From: Lactifluus volemus
Lineage: Eukaryota; Basidiomycota; Agaricomycetes; Russulales; Russulaceae
Reading direction: 5' to 3'
DNA length: 64,000 nt
NCBI GenBank assembly: GCA_022376515.1
Contig: WTXI01000138.1
Span: 1 to 64,000, forward strand
The position numbers and the translations under genes were made by a program. Below are positions 45,441-57,400 of the stretch, one piece after another; the first letter of the stretch is position 1; each line of letters starts with the position of its first letter. The notes under the pieces are model-generated. The model did no database searches, had not been told where the DNA came from, and saw nothing but the letters and a program-made list of their open reading frames with translations.

Positions 45441-47427
45441 ATGGCTAGCGGTAAAATAATCATTCGACCGCGCAAGCCCCAAGACGGCAATTCGACAGCT
45501 GCCGGACCCTCTCGCATCGAAGTCCGCACCCCAGGCATGCTCACAGAAGACCGCGACGGCGACGCGTCGCTACCGCCAGACAACGACAATGACGACCACG
45601 AAGAAGAAGAAGAAGAAGTGCCTACGACAAATGCTGCGACGCCCATGAATGAAGGGGACGATGAAGGGGGTAGTGCAGCTGAAGAGCCCGTGGCCGTGGA
45701 GGATGCGATCCCTATGCCACGCCCGCGTGGACGCCCACGCGGGCGCGGACGTGGTGCACTCATGGGTAGCGAGCGCGCAGGACGAGCGCGTGGACGTGGA
45801 CGAGGGCGGGGACGCGGACGGGGTACGCGCGGCAGCGTTGGTCTTGGCGGGATCACCATCCGCCTTCCTGGACGTGCGGGGACAGGGGATGGTGGGCCTG
45901 GTGCGGATGATGAGTCGGCCCCAGCAACGGGGGAGGAGGGCACACCTGGTGCTGAGGGTGTCGTTCTGCAGGACGAGGAGGTGATGGGTGGGGGCAAGCC
46001 GTTCCGCGTCATCCAAGGCAAGGTTTATGTTATCGAGGGGGACGAGTTCGTCTCGGAGGACGATCCCAAAGGCGACACTAAGATTGATAGGAACGGGAAC
46101 CTGCTTGGCGGTGCGTGTATTTCTCGGCCCCCCAGCGGGCGTTTTCCCTTGGTTTATCAACTCTAACGCTGGTTTGTAGGCCGTAGATTCAAAGCACAAA
46201 CGTTCAATTTACCAAATCGCCACCCCGAGCGTATGTATATGCTCGCAATCGACGCAGCCAGAACGTCAGGCTTCCGCGACTCTCTATACTATTTCCGCCG
46301 CAATCCTCTCGCCCACAAGCTCAATGCAACACACCCCGAAAAAGAGTATCTCATCGAAATTGGGAAACTCGGCTCGCACTTGCGCACACGTAGCGTTACG
46401 CTCATTACCGCCCGCAGCGCGTTCAAACTCCATGGTGCAAAAACGCTCATCGGTGCGTTCATCATCATCATTCTCTTTGGTTCCATAGATACTCATGGCT
46501 TTAACTATGAATCCGAAAGACGGTCGATGGGTCGTGGATGACTATTATGAAGACAAGGTGCTGGCCGAGATCACCGAAAAGGGCCTCAAACCGGGAGATC
46601 TCGTCGGCGAACTCGCAGACCCTAACGCGCCCTCTGCAGCGGCCCTCGCTGCGGCGGAGATGGCCAACGCACAAAAGGCCGACCGCGCTGGTGGCGCACA
46701 AGGCATCTACCGCGCGGGTGGGCCGACGACGCTCTTTGGCGGACCCGGATGGGGCCCTTACAGCGATGGCCCGCTCAACGCGGTGCGCAAGTCTCTGTTG
46801 AACCGCGATGGATTGAACGAGGAGAACTGGATGTTCATCGCGTCACAGCGCACAGCGGAGGCAAGTGCGGAGTGGGCCAAGCAGCGCCGTCGCGCGCTCG
46901 TACCATACGGGGGGATCTTTGGTGCCGCTGCACCACTCGAAAAGGACGAGGAGGGCGAGAGCGAGGAGGGAGTTTTCGGGAAAGGCCAAGGCCAGGGACA
47001 AGAGCAGGAACGTGCCCATGAGCAGCAGCAGCAGCAGCAGGAAGGCGAAGCAAGCATACGGAAGCGCAAGCGTGCCCGAAGGGAGGATAAAGTACCAAGA
47101 GGGGCGTACGAGCCCCACACTGGCATCGTGCTCTGTCAGCCATTCCTTTTTTCTTCCTTACCCCTTTGCCTTTATGCTGAATCCCCGTGTTGAACAGATC
47201 GCGCGGATACACAGCCAACACGTGCTCACTGGGAGGGCTTGAAAGATGCTGCAGAGAAGCGACAAGTGCTTGGAGGCGCTAAAGCTGGTAATGGGGCGTG
47301 GGCTCTTGCTTGGGTCGATACCGTCATGGAACTTCCGGCAACTGAAGGGGATCATGTATTCGGTCGTGCCGCGGCGGACGAACGTAGGCGGTTGCTGGAA
47401 CTCGCAGCAGCTGATATGAATTCATAG
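45441..47427 (+). CDS. RSC7: Chromatin-remodelling complex subunit of the Rsc7/Swp82 family
   Basis: Four exons (45441-46110, 46180-46452, 46520-47134, 47198-47427) join in phase to about 595 residues. Residues 1-190 are disordered: an acidic run (EEEEEEV) and AT-hook-like RPRGRPRGRGRG repeats suited to binding DNA. The CRC_subunit domain follows: VIEGDEFVSEDDPKGDTKID, GNLLGGRRFKAQTF, RMYMLAIDAARTSGFRDSLY, TARSAFKLHGAKTLI, DGRWVVDDYYEDK and YRADTQPTRAHWEG. These are the hallmarks of yeast Npl6/Rsc7 and Swp82, subunits of RSC and SWI/SNF that help target the remodeller. A short Gln run lies near 47020. The second intron ends at an unusual GAAAG acceptor, supported by phase and by the motif it restores. 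It faces SNF5, a partner subunit, with an NLR-like gene between. Confidence 0.88.
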
Positions 47428-47499
47428 TGCATGTCAACCTGTCCTCCTCAAGTTATTTTATTTTCGTTGTGCAAATATCTCCTTTCTTAGAAGAGGCGA

Positions 47500-48295
47500 G
47501 CGGATTGAGATGATACTGTATGTGTAAACTGGCTACTGAAAAAAAAACTCCGTGCAACACGGACAGCTTGCCGTGACACGGACACCCACTTTTCCTGGCA
47601 CTATGATCCCTGCTCTTTGGATGTACTTCGAAATTACTCACGCCATGATATAAGGTTATGAACTGCCTAGGACAGGACTGTACTGTCAGTAGATGTATTA
47701 CCGTTGCCCCTTCCGAGTCCTCCGGTACTTCAAGTTAGCAATCATGATCTGATATATATGCGTCACTGGCGATTCTGGTTGCAAGTCCTGTGAGCGACCC
47801 GATTAACTCTAAAATACATAGTGGGCCATCAATACTATGCAATTTAGAATTACAATCTTTTGGAGTTTATGTTTTTTTATCCCTCACCTTGTTTTGGTTG
47901 AGCCGGAGCAGCACCCTTGGCTTCGCTGCAGCGTCCCAGGTCACGCATCATATTGGGAATGACACCGACAAGATGGTGTGAGCGATTCCAAATACTAGTT
48001 TGTCACCTGGGAGCTCACTTTTAAAAACTCACGGTATGCCAGACAGACTACAATGTTCCCATCATGATGACTGTACTAGGTAACGGATCCTTACTACGTG
48101 CACCATGTTGGGAGTCAACGGACTTGCCGCTTTGCGACGTCCGATGGAAATATTTTCTGGGCACCAGCAGTTCGAGCCATGCCAAATCTCATTAATAAAC
48201 TTCGGGTGCTGGCGATCTGCACTGGCACACCATTCTCTTTTTCGCACGCTTCAATTCGCTTAATGGCTTTCAGAAGTCTGTTCTCGGGAAAGCTG
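47500..48295 (-). pseudogene. Decayed copy of the 3' end of SNF5
   Basis: The minus strand retains NFEVHPKSRDH (against NFEVHLKNRNH in SNF5) and GSNCWCPENISIGRRK (against CSNCGCPEDIAIGRRK), in the same order and orientation as the true gene. Frames are broken and one zinc-finger Cys is lost. Even the spacer (GTTATTTTATTTTCGTTGTG) matches the spacer at 54170-54190 between the RSC7 copy and SNF5. Confidence 0.7.
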
Positions 48296-48439
48296 CTTCA
48301 TGATAGATGATATAATCTTGATCATCATGATTATCATGATGTAGCAATGTTTCCTTGGCGCCTGCCAGTACCGGGACAACCATACTTGCGGCATCGAAGA
48401 AGCCACTTCTCTTATTGCTACCATCCTCACTCAAGTCCT

Positions 48440-51400
48440 ATGACCCAAGCTCCCTCCACCACCACCGAGGACGCCAGCTTTCAATCTTTGTTCAATGATG
48501 CCATGAAAGCGTATAATCAGAAAACTAACGGGAATATTACCTCGGATCCTCTATTTACCGAGCTCGGGCCGTGCACGTCCGCGGATGAAATTCTCGCTGT
48601 GCTTCACCAGCGAGACCAGGACCTCAGTGCATCCCGGAGTGGCGCTGAGGGCCTGACAAAGTGGCTCACACCAACTATAAACGTCCTTTATGCACTTTCT
48701 GCGACTATCGGCTTAGGTGTTGGCCTCGTAGTATCAGCTTGTTTTCTGGTTTCAAACCGGTGTTCTAATGCATATTTCAGGTTTCCCGCCAGCAAACGTG
48801 ATTTTCACTGGCATTGGAGTTCTCCTCTTGGTCTGCACTTTCCTTTTTCCTTCGTTTATGTGTTGTGACGTCAAGGTCATGCAGGCTGCCAAAGATGTCA
48901 ACACCAGCCGAGAAACACTTGCCGATCTCTTCTCTCGCATTGAACGCTTTTTCGTTCGCCTTGAGACTTACATCAACGTCCCACCAACTATGGCTATGAA
49001 AAGAATAATCGTAGAGATAATGGTGGAAGTACTCTCTATCCTTGCGATCGCAACGAAGGAAATCAAGCGACCACTAGCAGGTGAGTTTATCCTTGAAGAT
49101 ATGTCATCCTTAACTCACTTCCGTTCAGTAGATACTTCAAGAAGCTTATCGGGAAAAGAGAAACCGAGACTGCGCTGCAGAAGTTGGACGCATTGACGCA
49201 GGAGGAGGCTCGGATGGCGCAAGCAGAGCTTCGAAAGGATGCCCACGATATCAAGCGTTCGTGATTTTCTATCCATCTCCAAACCTTGCGAAATCTCAGG
49301 CTGCTTTACAGGGAACCAGCTCCGAGATGACCTTCGAATATGGCTTTCTCCACCAGACCCATCCACAAATCATAATACTGCGTGTGATTCTCATCACGAG
49401 GGAACGGCAGAATGGTTTCTTCAAGGCTGTACATTTAGGGAATGGAAGTCATCTGGTTCCTTCCTGTGGATTCATGGTAAACGTACGTGACTCTTTGACA
49501 CCCACTTTACAAATTATCTTGATGGCCCTTCGATCCAATAGCTGGCTCAGGGAAGAGCATTATCTGGTTCGTTGTTACTAGACTTTTCCTCCCTCCCTAG
49601 CCTAGTCAAACTTACGTATTCGAGCAGCTCCGCAATTATACAGGATATCATGGCCTTGCGCGACACTGGAAAGGCCTTCGTGGCATATTTCTATTTTGAT
49701 TTTCGAGACGTCAATAAGCAAAGCCGTCAAAGTCTGCTTCATTCCCTTCTTATCCAATTTTCGGCTCAGTCCAATCAATGCTGTGACATCCTTTCCAACC
49801 TTTATTCGAAACACGATCATGGATCGAGGAAGCCTAGTGATGGCGCGATGGTAGAATGCCTCAAAGAAATGCTCTCGATCGCAGCCATTGAACCAACCTA
49901 CATTATTATCGACGCCCTCGATGAATGTCCACACACCTCTGGGGTCACATCACCACGAAAACACGTCCTTAATCATATGAAGGAGCTGGTTGGACTTCGC
50001 CTCGCAAACCTACATATCTGCGTTACAAGTCGGCCAGAGATCGACATCCGATCTGCCCTTGAGTCTTTGACGCAAAACCGTGTGTCCCTTCATACCGAAA
50101 GCGGACAACAGGAAGACATTGTCAAGTATGTTCAATCTGTGGTTTATTCAGATGATGAAATGCGGAGATGGAAGGAGGAGGACAAGACCTTGGTTATTCG
50201 GACGCTATCAGAGAAAGCGGATGGAATGTAAAGCCATTCTCATACTCCCATATCGATGTTCTACACCACCATCCAGGTTTCGCTGGGTGTATTGTCAACT
50301 GGAAGTCCTCCGTCAGTGTCTCCCACCAAGTGTGCGGCGTGTTCTCAAGGAATTGCCTACAAGTCTAGATGAGACATACCTGCGCATACTGAGGGAGATT
50401 AACGAGGTGAACCGAGAGCTGGCTCATCGATTGTTGCAATGCCTTACTGTGGCTGTCCGCCCACTCCGCGTCGAGGAACTTGCGGAAGTCCTTGCGATTG
50501 ACTTCAAAACAGAAGGGACCCCAATGCTGAACCCAGACCTTCGCTGGGAGGGTCAGGAGGATGCTGTGTTTGCGGCATGCTCCACATTGGTTGAAGTTGT
50601 CGATGAGGATGGCACTAGGGTTGTCCAGTTTTCACACTTCTCCGTAAAGGAGTTCCTCACATCGCATCGGCTTTCCATATCAAGTGAAATGTCTCACGCT
50701 ATCATATTCTACATGAGTCGGCACACACAACTCTTGCTCAGGTCTGCCTTGGCGTCCTGCTCCGATTGGACGACGACATCGACAAGTACAGCATCAAAGG
50801 CTTTCCATTAGCCCAATATGCTGCCGAACACTGGGTCAGTCATGTCCGGCCCGAGGATGTCTCGCCACGCGTTAAAGATGGGATGAGATGTTTGTTCGAC
50901 GTGGACAAGCCGCACTTTGCAGTTTGGCTCTGGATCTACAATCCAGAATCCTGGTTCTCTATGTCCACAATGCTTCCAGAGAAACCTCAACAAGTGCCTC
51001 TGTACCACGCTGCAAAACTCGGACTTCGCGACATCGTAGAATGCCTCCTCACGAAGAATCCTGAGGATGTCAACGCAAAGGGTGGTTCTTACGTAACCCC
51101 ACTACACGCGGCATTATCGGAAAAGCACTACGAGGTTACATGGTGTCTCTGGCACATGTGACGGATGTGGATATTCGTGGTATCTATAACAGGACTCCAC
51201 TACATCTATCATCACGAGGTGGATGTCTCGAAATTGGCCAGTGGCTGCTCAGTCAAGGTGCGGATGTGAACGCCAAAGATACACACGAGTGTACTCCGCT
51301 GCTCTTGGCAACATCCTCAGGAAACACTGGCTTAGCTCAAATGCTACTTGAACACAATGCCGAAGTCCATGTCCGAGACAAACGTGGTTGGACACCCTGC

Positions 51401-52728
51401 ATCGGACAGCGTGGCTGGGACACCTTGAGTTAGCTCGAATGCTCCTTGAGAACCATGCTGAAGTCAATGCCCAGGGCGAAGATGATTGGACACCGCTGCA
51501 CATGGCGGCATTCTCGGGACACCTCGAGTTAGCTCGAGTGCTACTTGAGCACAATGCCGAAGTCAACGCTCTTGACGAATATGGTTGGACACCGCTGCTC
51601 AGGGTGGCAACTCAGGACACCTTGAGCTAGCTCAAATGCTACTCAAGCACAATGCCGATGTCAATTCCCGGGACAAAGATGGTTGGACTCCACTGCTCCG
51701 GGTGGCATTCTCAGGGCATCTTGAATTAGCTCAACGGCTACTTGAGTATAATGCAGAAGTCAATGCCAAGGACGAAGAGGGTTGGACTCCGCTGCTCCGG
51801 GCAGCATACTCTGGGCACCTCGAATTAGCTCGAATCTACTTGAGCAAATGCCGAAGCTAATGCTCAATACCAAGATGGTTGGACTCCGCTGCACTGGACA
51901 GCATCCTTGGGACATTTTGACTTATCTCAAATGCTACTTGAGCACAACGCCGATGTCAATATCCGGGACGAAGATGGTTGGACTCCGCTTCACACGGCGG
52001 CATTCTCGGGACACTTGGAGTCAGCTCAGATGTTACTTGAGCACAATGCCGAAGTCAATGCCCAGGACAAAGATGGTTGGACCCTTTACTTCGGGCGGCA
52101 TCCTCTGGGCACCTTGAATTAGCTCGAGTGCTACTCAAGCACAATGCCAAAGTCAATATCCGATACGAAGGTGGTTGGACTCCGCTACTCCGGGCGGCAT
52201 CCTCTGGGCACCTTGAGTTAGCTACTTGAGCACAACGCCGAAGTCAATGCCCGATACGAAAATGGTTGGACTTCGCTGCACTGGGCAATATCCTCGGGAC
52301 ACCTCGAGCTAACTCGATTGCTACTTGAACACAATGCTGAATGCGATGCCCGATACCAAGAGGGTTGGACACCGCTGCACCAGGAGCATTCGCCGGACAT
52401 CTCGAGATAGCTCAAATACTACTGAACACAATGCCCAAGTCAATGCCCAAGATAGACGTGGTTCAACTCCACTCCACCAGGCGGCTTGAGGGGACACCCC
52501 AAGTTGGCTCAAATGCTACTTGAACACCATGCAGAGGTAAACGCCCAGGATCACAATGGGCTCGTTCCGTTGCATCATGCGTCAAGAGAGGGACATGTTG
52601 GAGTCGTGCGGTTATTACTGGAGTATGGCGCGAATCTGGATCTCTGCGACAGTACAAACAAGGCCCCTTCTTCAGCTGAAGGGCAGGATGAGATTGTACA
52701 AGTATTGTCTCAGTATGCAACCAAGTAA
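48440..52728 (+). CDS. NLR-like STAND protein: Goodbye domain, NACHT NTPase, ankyrin repeats
   Basis: The ATG at 48440 begins a fungal STAND N-terminal 'Goodbye' domain (FQSLFNDAMKAYNQKT, WLTPTINVLYALSATIGLG, FPPANVIFTGIGVLLL, a helix-rich part to about 49080). An intron near 49483-49541 restores a Walker A (WIHGK...AGSGKSIIW); Walker B reads TYIIIDALDECP near 49900. A winged-helix-like region (LPTSLDETYLRILREI, VEELAEVLAIDF, FSHFSVKEFLTS) leads to ankyrin repeats from about 50990 to the end (TAA 52726-52728). Fungal proteins of this layout act in heterokaryon incompatibility and possibly innate recognition. The ankyrin part has several frame breaks, so the gene may be inactive or misassembled. 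Exons before 49483 and near 50230-50270 are approximate. Confidence 0.7.
51388..52470 (+). repeat. Array of near-identical ankyrin repeat units
   Basis: About eleven tandem units (consensus HLELAQMLLEHNAEVNA, DEDGWTPLHRAAFSG) repeat with high similarity. Start-to-start distances of the TTGGAC word are 98, 99, 98, 99, 97, 99, 99, 98, 90 and 100 bases. An intact 33-residue ankyrin unit is 99 bases, so several units break the frame. High identity between units points to recent amplification or gene conversion. Confidence 0.8.
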
Positions 52729-52737
52729 TAAAGCATC

Positions 52738-53450
52738 GCTCGACGCAGCACAAACGTCAGGCTTCCCCGGTTTCTTGTTTTCCGAGCCTTACACATTCAC
52801 GACTTGGAACTTCGGATTTCAAGACAAGCGGTGAGTCATGCATGGCTGCTAGGAAGACAAGTTGCTGACCGAGATCACCGAAAAGGAGGCTCAAACCGGG
52901 GGGCTTCATCGACGAATGAACTTGCGGAGTCCAATGCGTCCTCCGAGTCCAGCGGCAACCCTCATTATGCCAAAGTTTGCCAACGTGCAAAGAGCCAATC
53001 TTGTGGGAGCCGCGCGCAGGGTAACTAATGCACCGGTGAACTAACGACTCGGACGCTCTTTGGCTGTTCAGGGACAAGTTGGAGGGACCCTGGAACAGAA
53101 AGTGCACAGGAGCCGCGGCAGAGGGACGGCGAAGCAACACACGGAAGCGCTCGCGTGCACGAAGAGGGGCGTACGGGCCCCGCACCGGCAGTTAGCTTTC
53201 CCTTTTTTTCCTTGCTCTTTGTCTTTATGCTGTATTCCCATTTTGAAAAGACCTCGCGGGTACACATCCAAACACGTGGCTCACTGGGCTAGAAAGACTG
53301 CGGAGAAACTAAAAGTCACTAAGGCTGGTAATGGGGCTTGCGGTCTTGCTTGGGTCGATTCTGTCATGAAAAATTCCAAGTTCCCAGGGATCGAAACTCG
53401 AGGATCTAATGTACACTCCCCGAGCCCGCGGGCAGCCCTTAACAGTATAT
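52738..53450 (+). pseudogene. Decayed copy of the 3' part of the RSC7-like gene (first)
   Basis: Homology starts about 10 bases after the NLR stop codon: GACGCAGCACAAACGTCAGGCTTC matches exon 2 of the gene at 45441, and EDKLLTEITEKEAQTG matches EDKVLAEITEKGLKPG. It continues through the last intron (TTTTTTTCCTTGCTC, CTTTATGCTGTATTCCC) and the last exon (AAGGCTGGTAATGGGGCTTG, TTGGGTCGATTCTGTCATG). Frames are broken in many places. Confidence 0.7.
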
Positions 53451-53459
53451 CACGGCGGA

Positions 53460-54115
53460 GATAGTCAAAGCGCAAAACGCCGATCGCGCTAGTGGGAGCG
53501 CGCAGGCATCATTAACAGTCATACATAGTATCGTACCACGCGTGGTGGCGCTCTTTTGGCGAGTCCGGCTGAGGGCCCTATCATAGCGATGGCCGGGGCT
53601 CAAACGTGTTTGCGCCTAATTCGCTTTTGAAAACTGCGATGAAAAGAGCAGTAACAGTAGATGTTTTCGGCCACCACCGTCGCGGACAGCGGCGGACTCG
53701 GTCGGAGGCATGTGCAGAGTAAGGCAAAGCGTCGTCGTCGCGCGCGTCGTCGGGCCGTTGGTGGCTTCAGAGTACACTGCGCCCACTGAAAAGGACGAGG
53801 GCGAGAGTTGAGAGCGAGGTTACATGGAAAGGCCAGGGCAGGATCAGGCACACTGCGCGTTAACAAAGTCGCGTATGAGCGCAATATCCCCAATAATACA
53901 GGTTTTCTGTCCCTCTTATTTTTCTCTCTCGTTCCTTTTTTTTTTTCATCCATACCCAATCTCGATCTTCGAACTGATCGCGCGGATACATAGCCACCAC
54001 GAGGAGAAGGGGAGAAGCGAGTATTCTGGCACCATTGATAAGACGGGCGATGAGGCGTAGGCTCTTGTGATAGAATGTCCAGTAAGCGAAGAGGGTTTTG
54101 AATTCGGCTGTTGCG
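53460..54115 (+). pseudogene. Decayed copy of the 3' part of the RSC7-like gene (second)
   Basis: A second partial copy follows directly: GCGCAAAACGCCGATCGCGC and later GAAAAGGACGAGGGCGAGAG and GATCGCGCGGATACATAGCC match exon 3 and exon 4 of the gene at 45441. The spacer after it matches the spacer downstream of the intact gene, so it is in the ancestral position next to SNF5. Confidence 0.65.
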
Positions 54116-54437
54116 ATGGAAGGATACACAGCCAATGGGAATAACTCAATGTATGTCATTCTGCATCAACTTATTTTTATTTTCGTTGTGCGGGCGTGTC
54201 TCCCTCCCTACAGAGAAGGCAGACGAATCGTTGATATGGTGTGTGTATACAGACATAAGGTATCCGCCATGGACATCCAAACAACAGCTAAGTATGAGTG
54301 AGATGGATAATTTCAGAGCCAAGAGAGAAAAAAAAAAACAGGAAAAGAAAAAAAAAACAGCGGGGCAGGTGACATGCAACAACAGATAGCGGCAGACATA
54401 TACACGATATAAACAAGGTATCACATCCAAGCCTCAC
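54116..54437. other. Spacer between RSC7-like copy and SNF5
   Basis: This corresponds to the spacer at 47428-47530 and would hold the convergent terminators. It contains A-rich runs (54328-54360) and no gene. Confidence 0.4.
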
Positions 54438-57400
54438 TCAACGCTGGTCATGAGAGCTCCGTGTCCTCGTCGTGCCCAGACGCTCAGCGACCCTGGCACG
54501 ATGGTTCCTATTCTTCAGATGTACCTCGAAATTACTCATCCCATCACCAGGAATATAAAGCTGGTTCGATGGTCAGCTTTAAGTACGAAGGCATAACATA
54601 AGATTACAAACCTTCCCAGGGCAGTCTAAACACTTCACTCGCCACTCTTGCTCGCCACTCACTGCAGCACGCGTCACGATATCGAATCTATCGTCGGGAT
54701 ATTTGGCAATCATTGCGGCATGTGCCGAAATAAGCGGCTCCGGTGGCAAGTCCTGCGAAAGACGCGATGAATTATAGAAATACAAATTTAGTGGGCCACT
54801 AACGCGCACCTCGGCGTTGTGCACCGGTGATGTTGGCCGATCGGAAGGCCCTGGAGGTGGATGCGAGACATCGTCTGTCGTCGGTGGCGGTATGGGGGTG
54901 TTCGAGTTGGACTTCGAATGACCATTCAGTTTCATCTTTGTATCAAGGGTGATTCTGATGCACTCGAGCTCCCAGTCGAAACGGGAGAAACTGCCCGCTC
55001 AGGATCCACGTGACGACGTCCAGCTGTGCGCCGTGGTGCTTCGACCACTGGTTCCGGCTTGCTAGGCGTCTCAGGTTCGTGCGGGGCTGCCGGCGCGGCT
55101 TCGTCTTGGTCGACGGCGGGGGTGTTGGCAGCGCGTGCGGCCGCACCGCCTTTCTTTTTGGGATAAATCTTCGACTTATCTGTCTCCGTCCGCAAGCCAA
55201 GATGATACTCAGGATCCGGATTATACATGACTGGCCTTGGCCGACGATGCCGATGCCAGAATTTACCTGGAACGCACGTTAGAATACTCCCATATGAATA
55301 TAGCCGTCCCCGGTCCCTTACCGCATGTGCCACATTGAGATTTGTCACCAAGCGGACCCTTGCGACGACCGATGGCAATATCTTCTGGACAGCCACAGTT
55401 CGAACAGTGCCAGATCCCGTTGATAAATTTGGATGTTGACCGTCCGCAAATTCCTTCTCTTTCGCCTCTCTTTCGAGTTCCTTGGCCCGCTTCGCTGAAA
55501 TGACCCTCGGAAGTCTGGTGTCCTGGGGAGGTGGAACAGGCATGGGGGCGGGTGGATCGTTCTCTAAGGGTGGCGGAAGTTTTGAAGCGTCTGCGGCGGT
55601 GGACATTGTAGGGGCTGAAACGTGAGCGCGGGGATGGAGCACGGTCTCAGGATATGATGGGGCCTTGAACAATCCTTTCGTCTTTTTCTCCTTCGGTACA
55701 GATGGGGTAGGGACGGCAGGCGTCGCCATTGGCAATGTTGGTGTAATGACAGCTGTGCCGTTCTCTGATGCACCATATTGGCAATAGTAAGTGATGCAGC
55801 AGCAGCAGCAGCTCTGCGCGATGTGGGCGCAGCCGCAGCCTGAGCTAACGCAAGAACAGCGGGATCCACGTCCGGGAAGCCAATGGCAGGCGTGCGAAGA
55901 GTCTTGATGGGCTCACGATCAGGAAGTGCAACACCGCGTCGCCCACGGGTGTTCCGCTTCTTCCGTTTGTTCATCTCCTTCTCGCGCTCTTTCTCGTTCG
56001 TTCCATCTCGCTGTCGCTGAGGTAGCAGAGAATCGGCGTGAATGCTTGAACCTGATCCATCGGGCGAGCCACCGAGGTAACAGGGGAGAGGAAGGACATG
56101 CGCAGGTCATCATCCTGCACAGGAGTCCCATCTGATGGGTGCCCCACGAGAAAGAGGGACTTTTGATATGTCTGGACTTGCTCTCGTATTGAATGGGCAA
56201 CAGCCGACCTGGATATTGTTAGAACTACGCCCAACTCGAAATATCCGTACTGCTCACTTGAACTCGCCGCCTAAACCAAGTTCCCGCGCATATACTTCAG
56301 CAAACTGCTCAGGCGAAGCGCCGGGATTTTCAATATCCCATTCAAATTGATCATCAAGCTTCATCGATCCAATACCAATATCGAGCTGTTACGGCAGATG
56401 ATATGTATTAGCTTCCCTGCATTAAATGCGTAGCGCGCGACGTACCCGAATAAGAATTCGCATCTCTTCTTGCTGCTCCTTCTCGTCAACCTCAATATCG
56501 GCCACAGTGGCAGGTGCATCCGGATCGCGCTCGGCCTTCACATTAGCATCCACCTTGCGTCTTTTCCTGCCAGTGACAAGTGGTTCCTTTGGCCGTTTCA
56601 CAATGACTGGAAGTTCCCTGCGCCATTTGTCCCACCAGGCCTTATCCTTCTCATCCAACTGACCCCGTGTCAGCAACTCTGCCTCATTGTCGAGTACAAA
56701 GTCTGTCGTATGCGCCTGGAAGTCGCTGAGTTGGTCCTCAATGGACTTGATGATAACAGACAAATAATTAGGTGTCAGGCATAGTCATCAACGAGGGACT
56801 GCGCAAAGATCTGCGGCGTAATCACGGGATCTTTCACGGCCGTCAGTATAAAAACAAAGCGCTAATTGACGATTCCCACCATTAAGATTCCACACAAAGG
56901 CTTCACGCATCCTATGATGCTCAACATCAAACTCCAGACGGATGGGAACAAGGATCTCTTCGCGCTTCGCTTCCTCGGATTCAACTTTAGCAGGTCTGCG
57001 AGTAAACCAAAGTGAGTGGGGTGCGCCAAAATTCTGCCTATGAGGACACTCACAATCTGAACCCTTCTCGCCTACCCCTCTTTCTATTGTCTCGCAAGCG
57101 ATGCCCAGGGTATGTGACGCCGAATTTCGTTCTTAATTTCTTCCCATCTGTAACCTCCCACCACATATCGCTATTCTCGTTTCGGTACGACCGTAGTTCC
57201 TCGCCCATTCGTTCTTTCATACTGCGATAGACGGCCTCGTATTCCTTGTCGCGAGCCATCCAGCCCTTCACCTCGACTACCTCTTCTTCAGTCAGTGGCT
57301 TGATGTCCGCAGGTGGCACGAGCGTCACACGCATCGTCTTTCCACTCACGGGCGCAGATGTTGGCGTCGTTGTGGGAAGTGTGGGCAAGGTACTCGCAGA

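Noticed and set aside
45404..46199. Long minus-strand open frames opposite the RSC7-like gene
   Set aside because: They mirror the Gly/Arg-rich codons of the real gene; composition explains them and no domain or splice pattern supports them.
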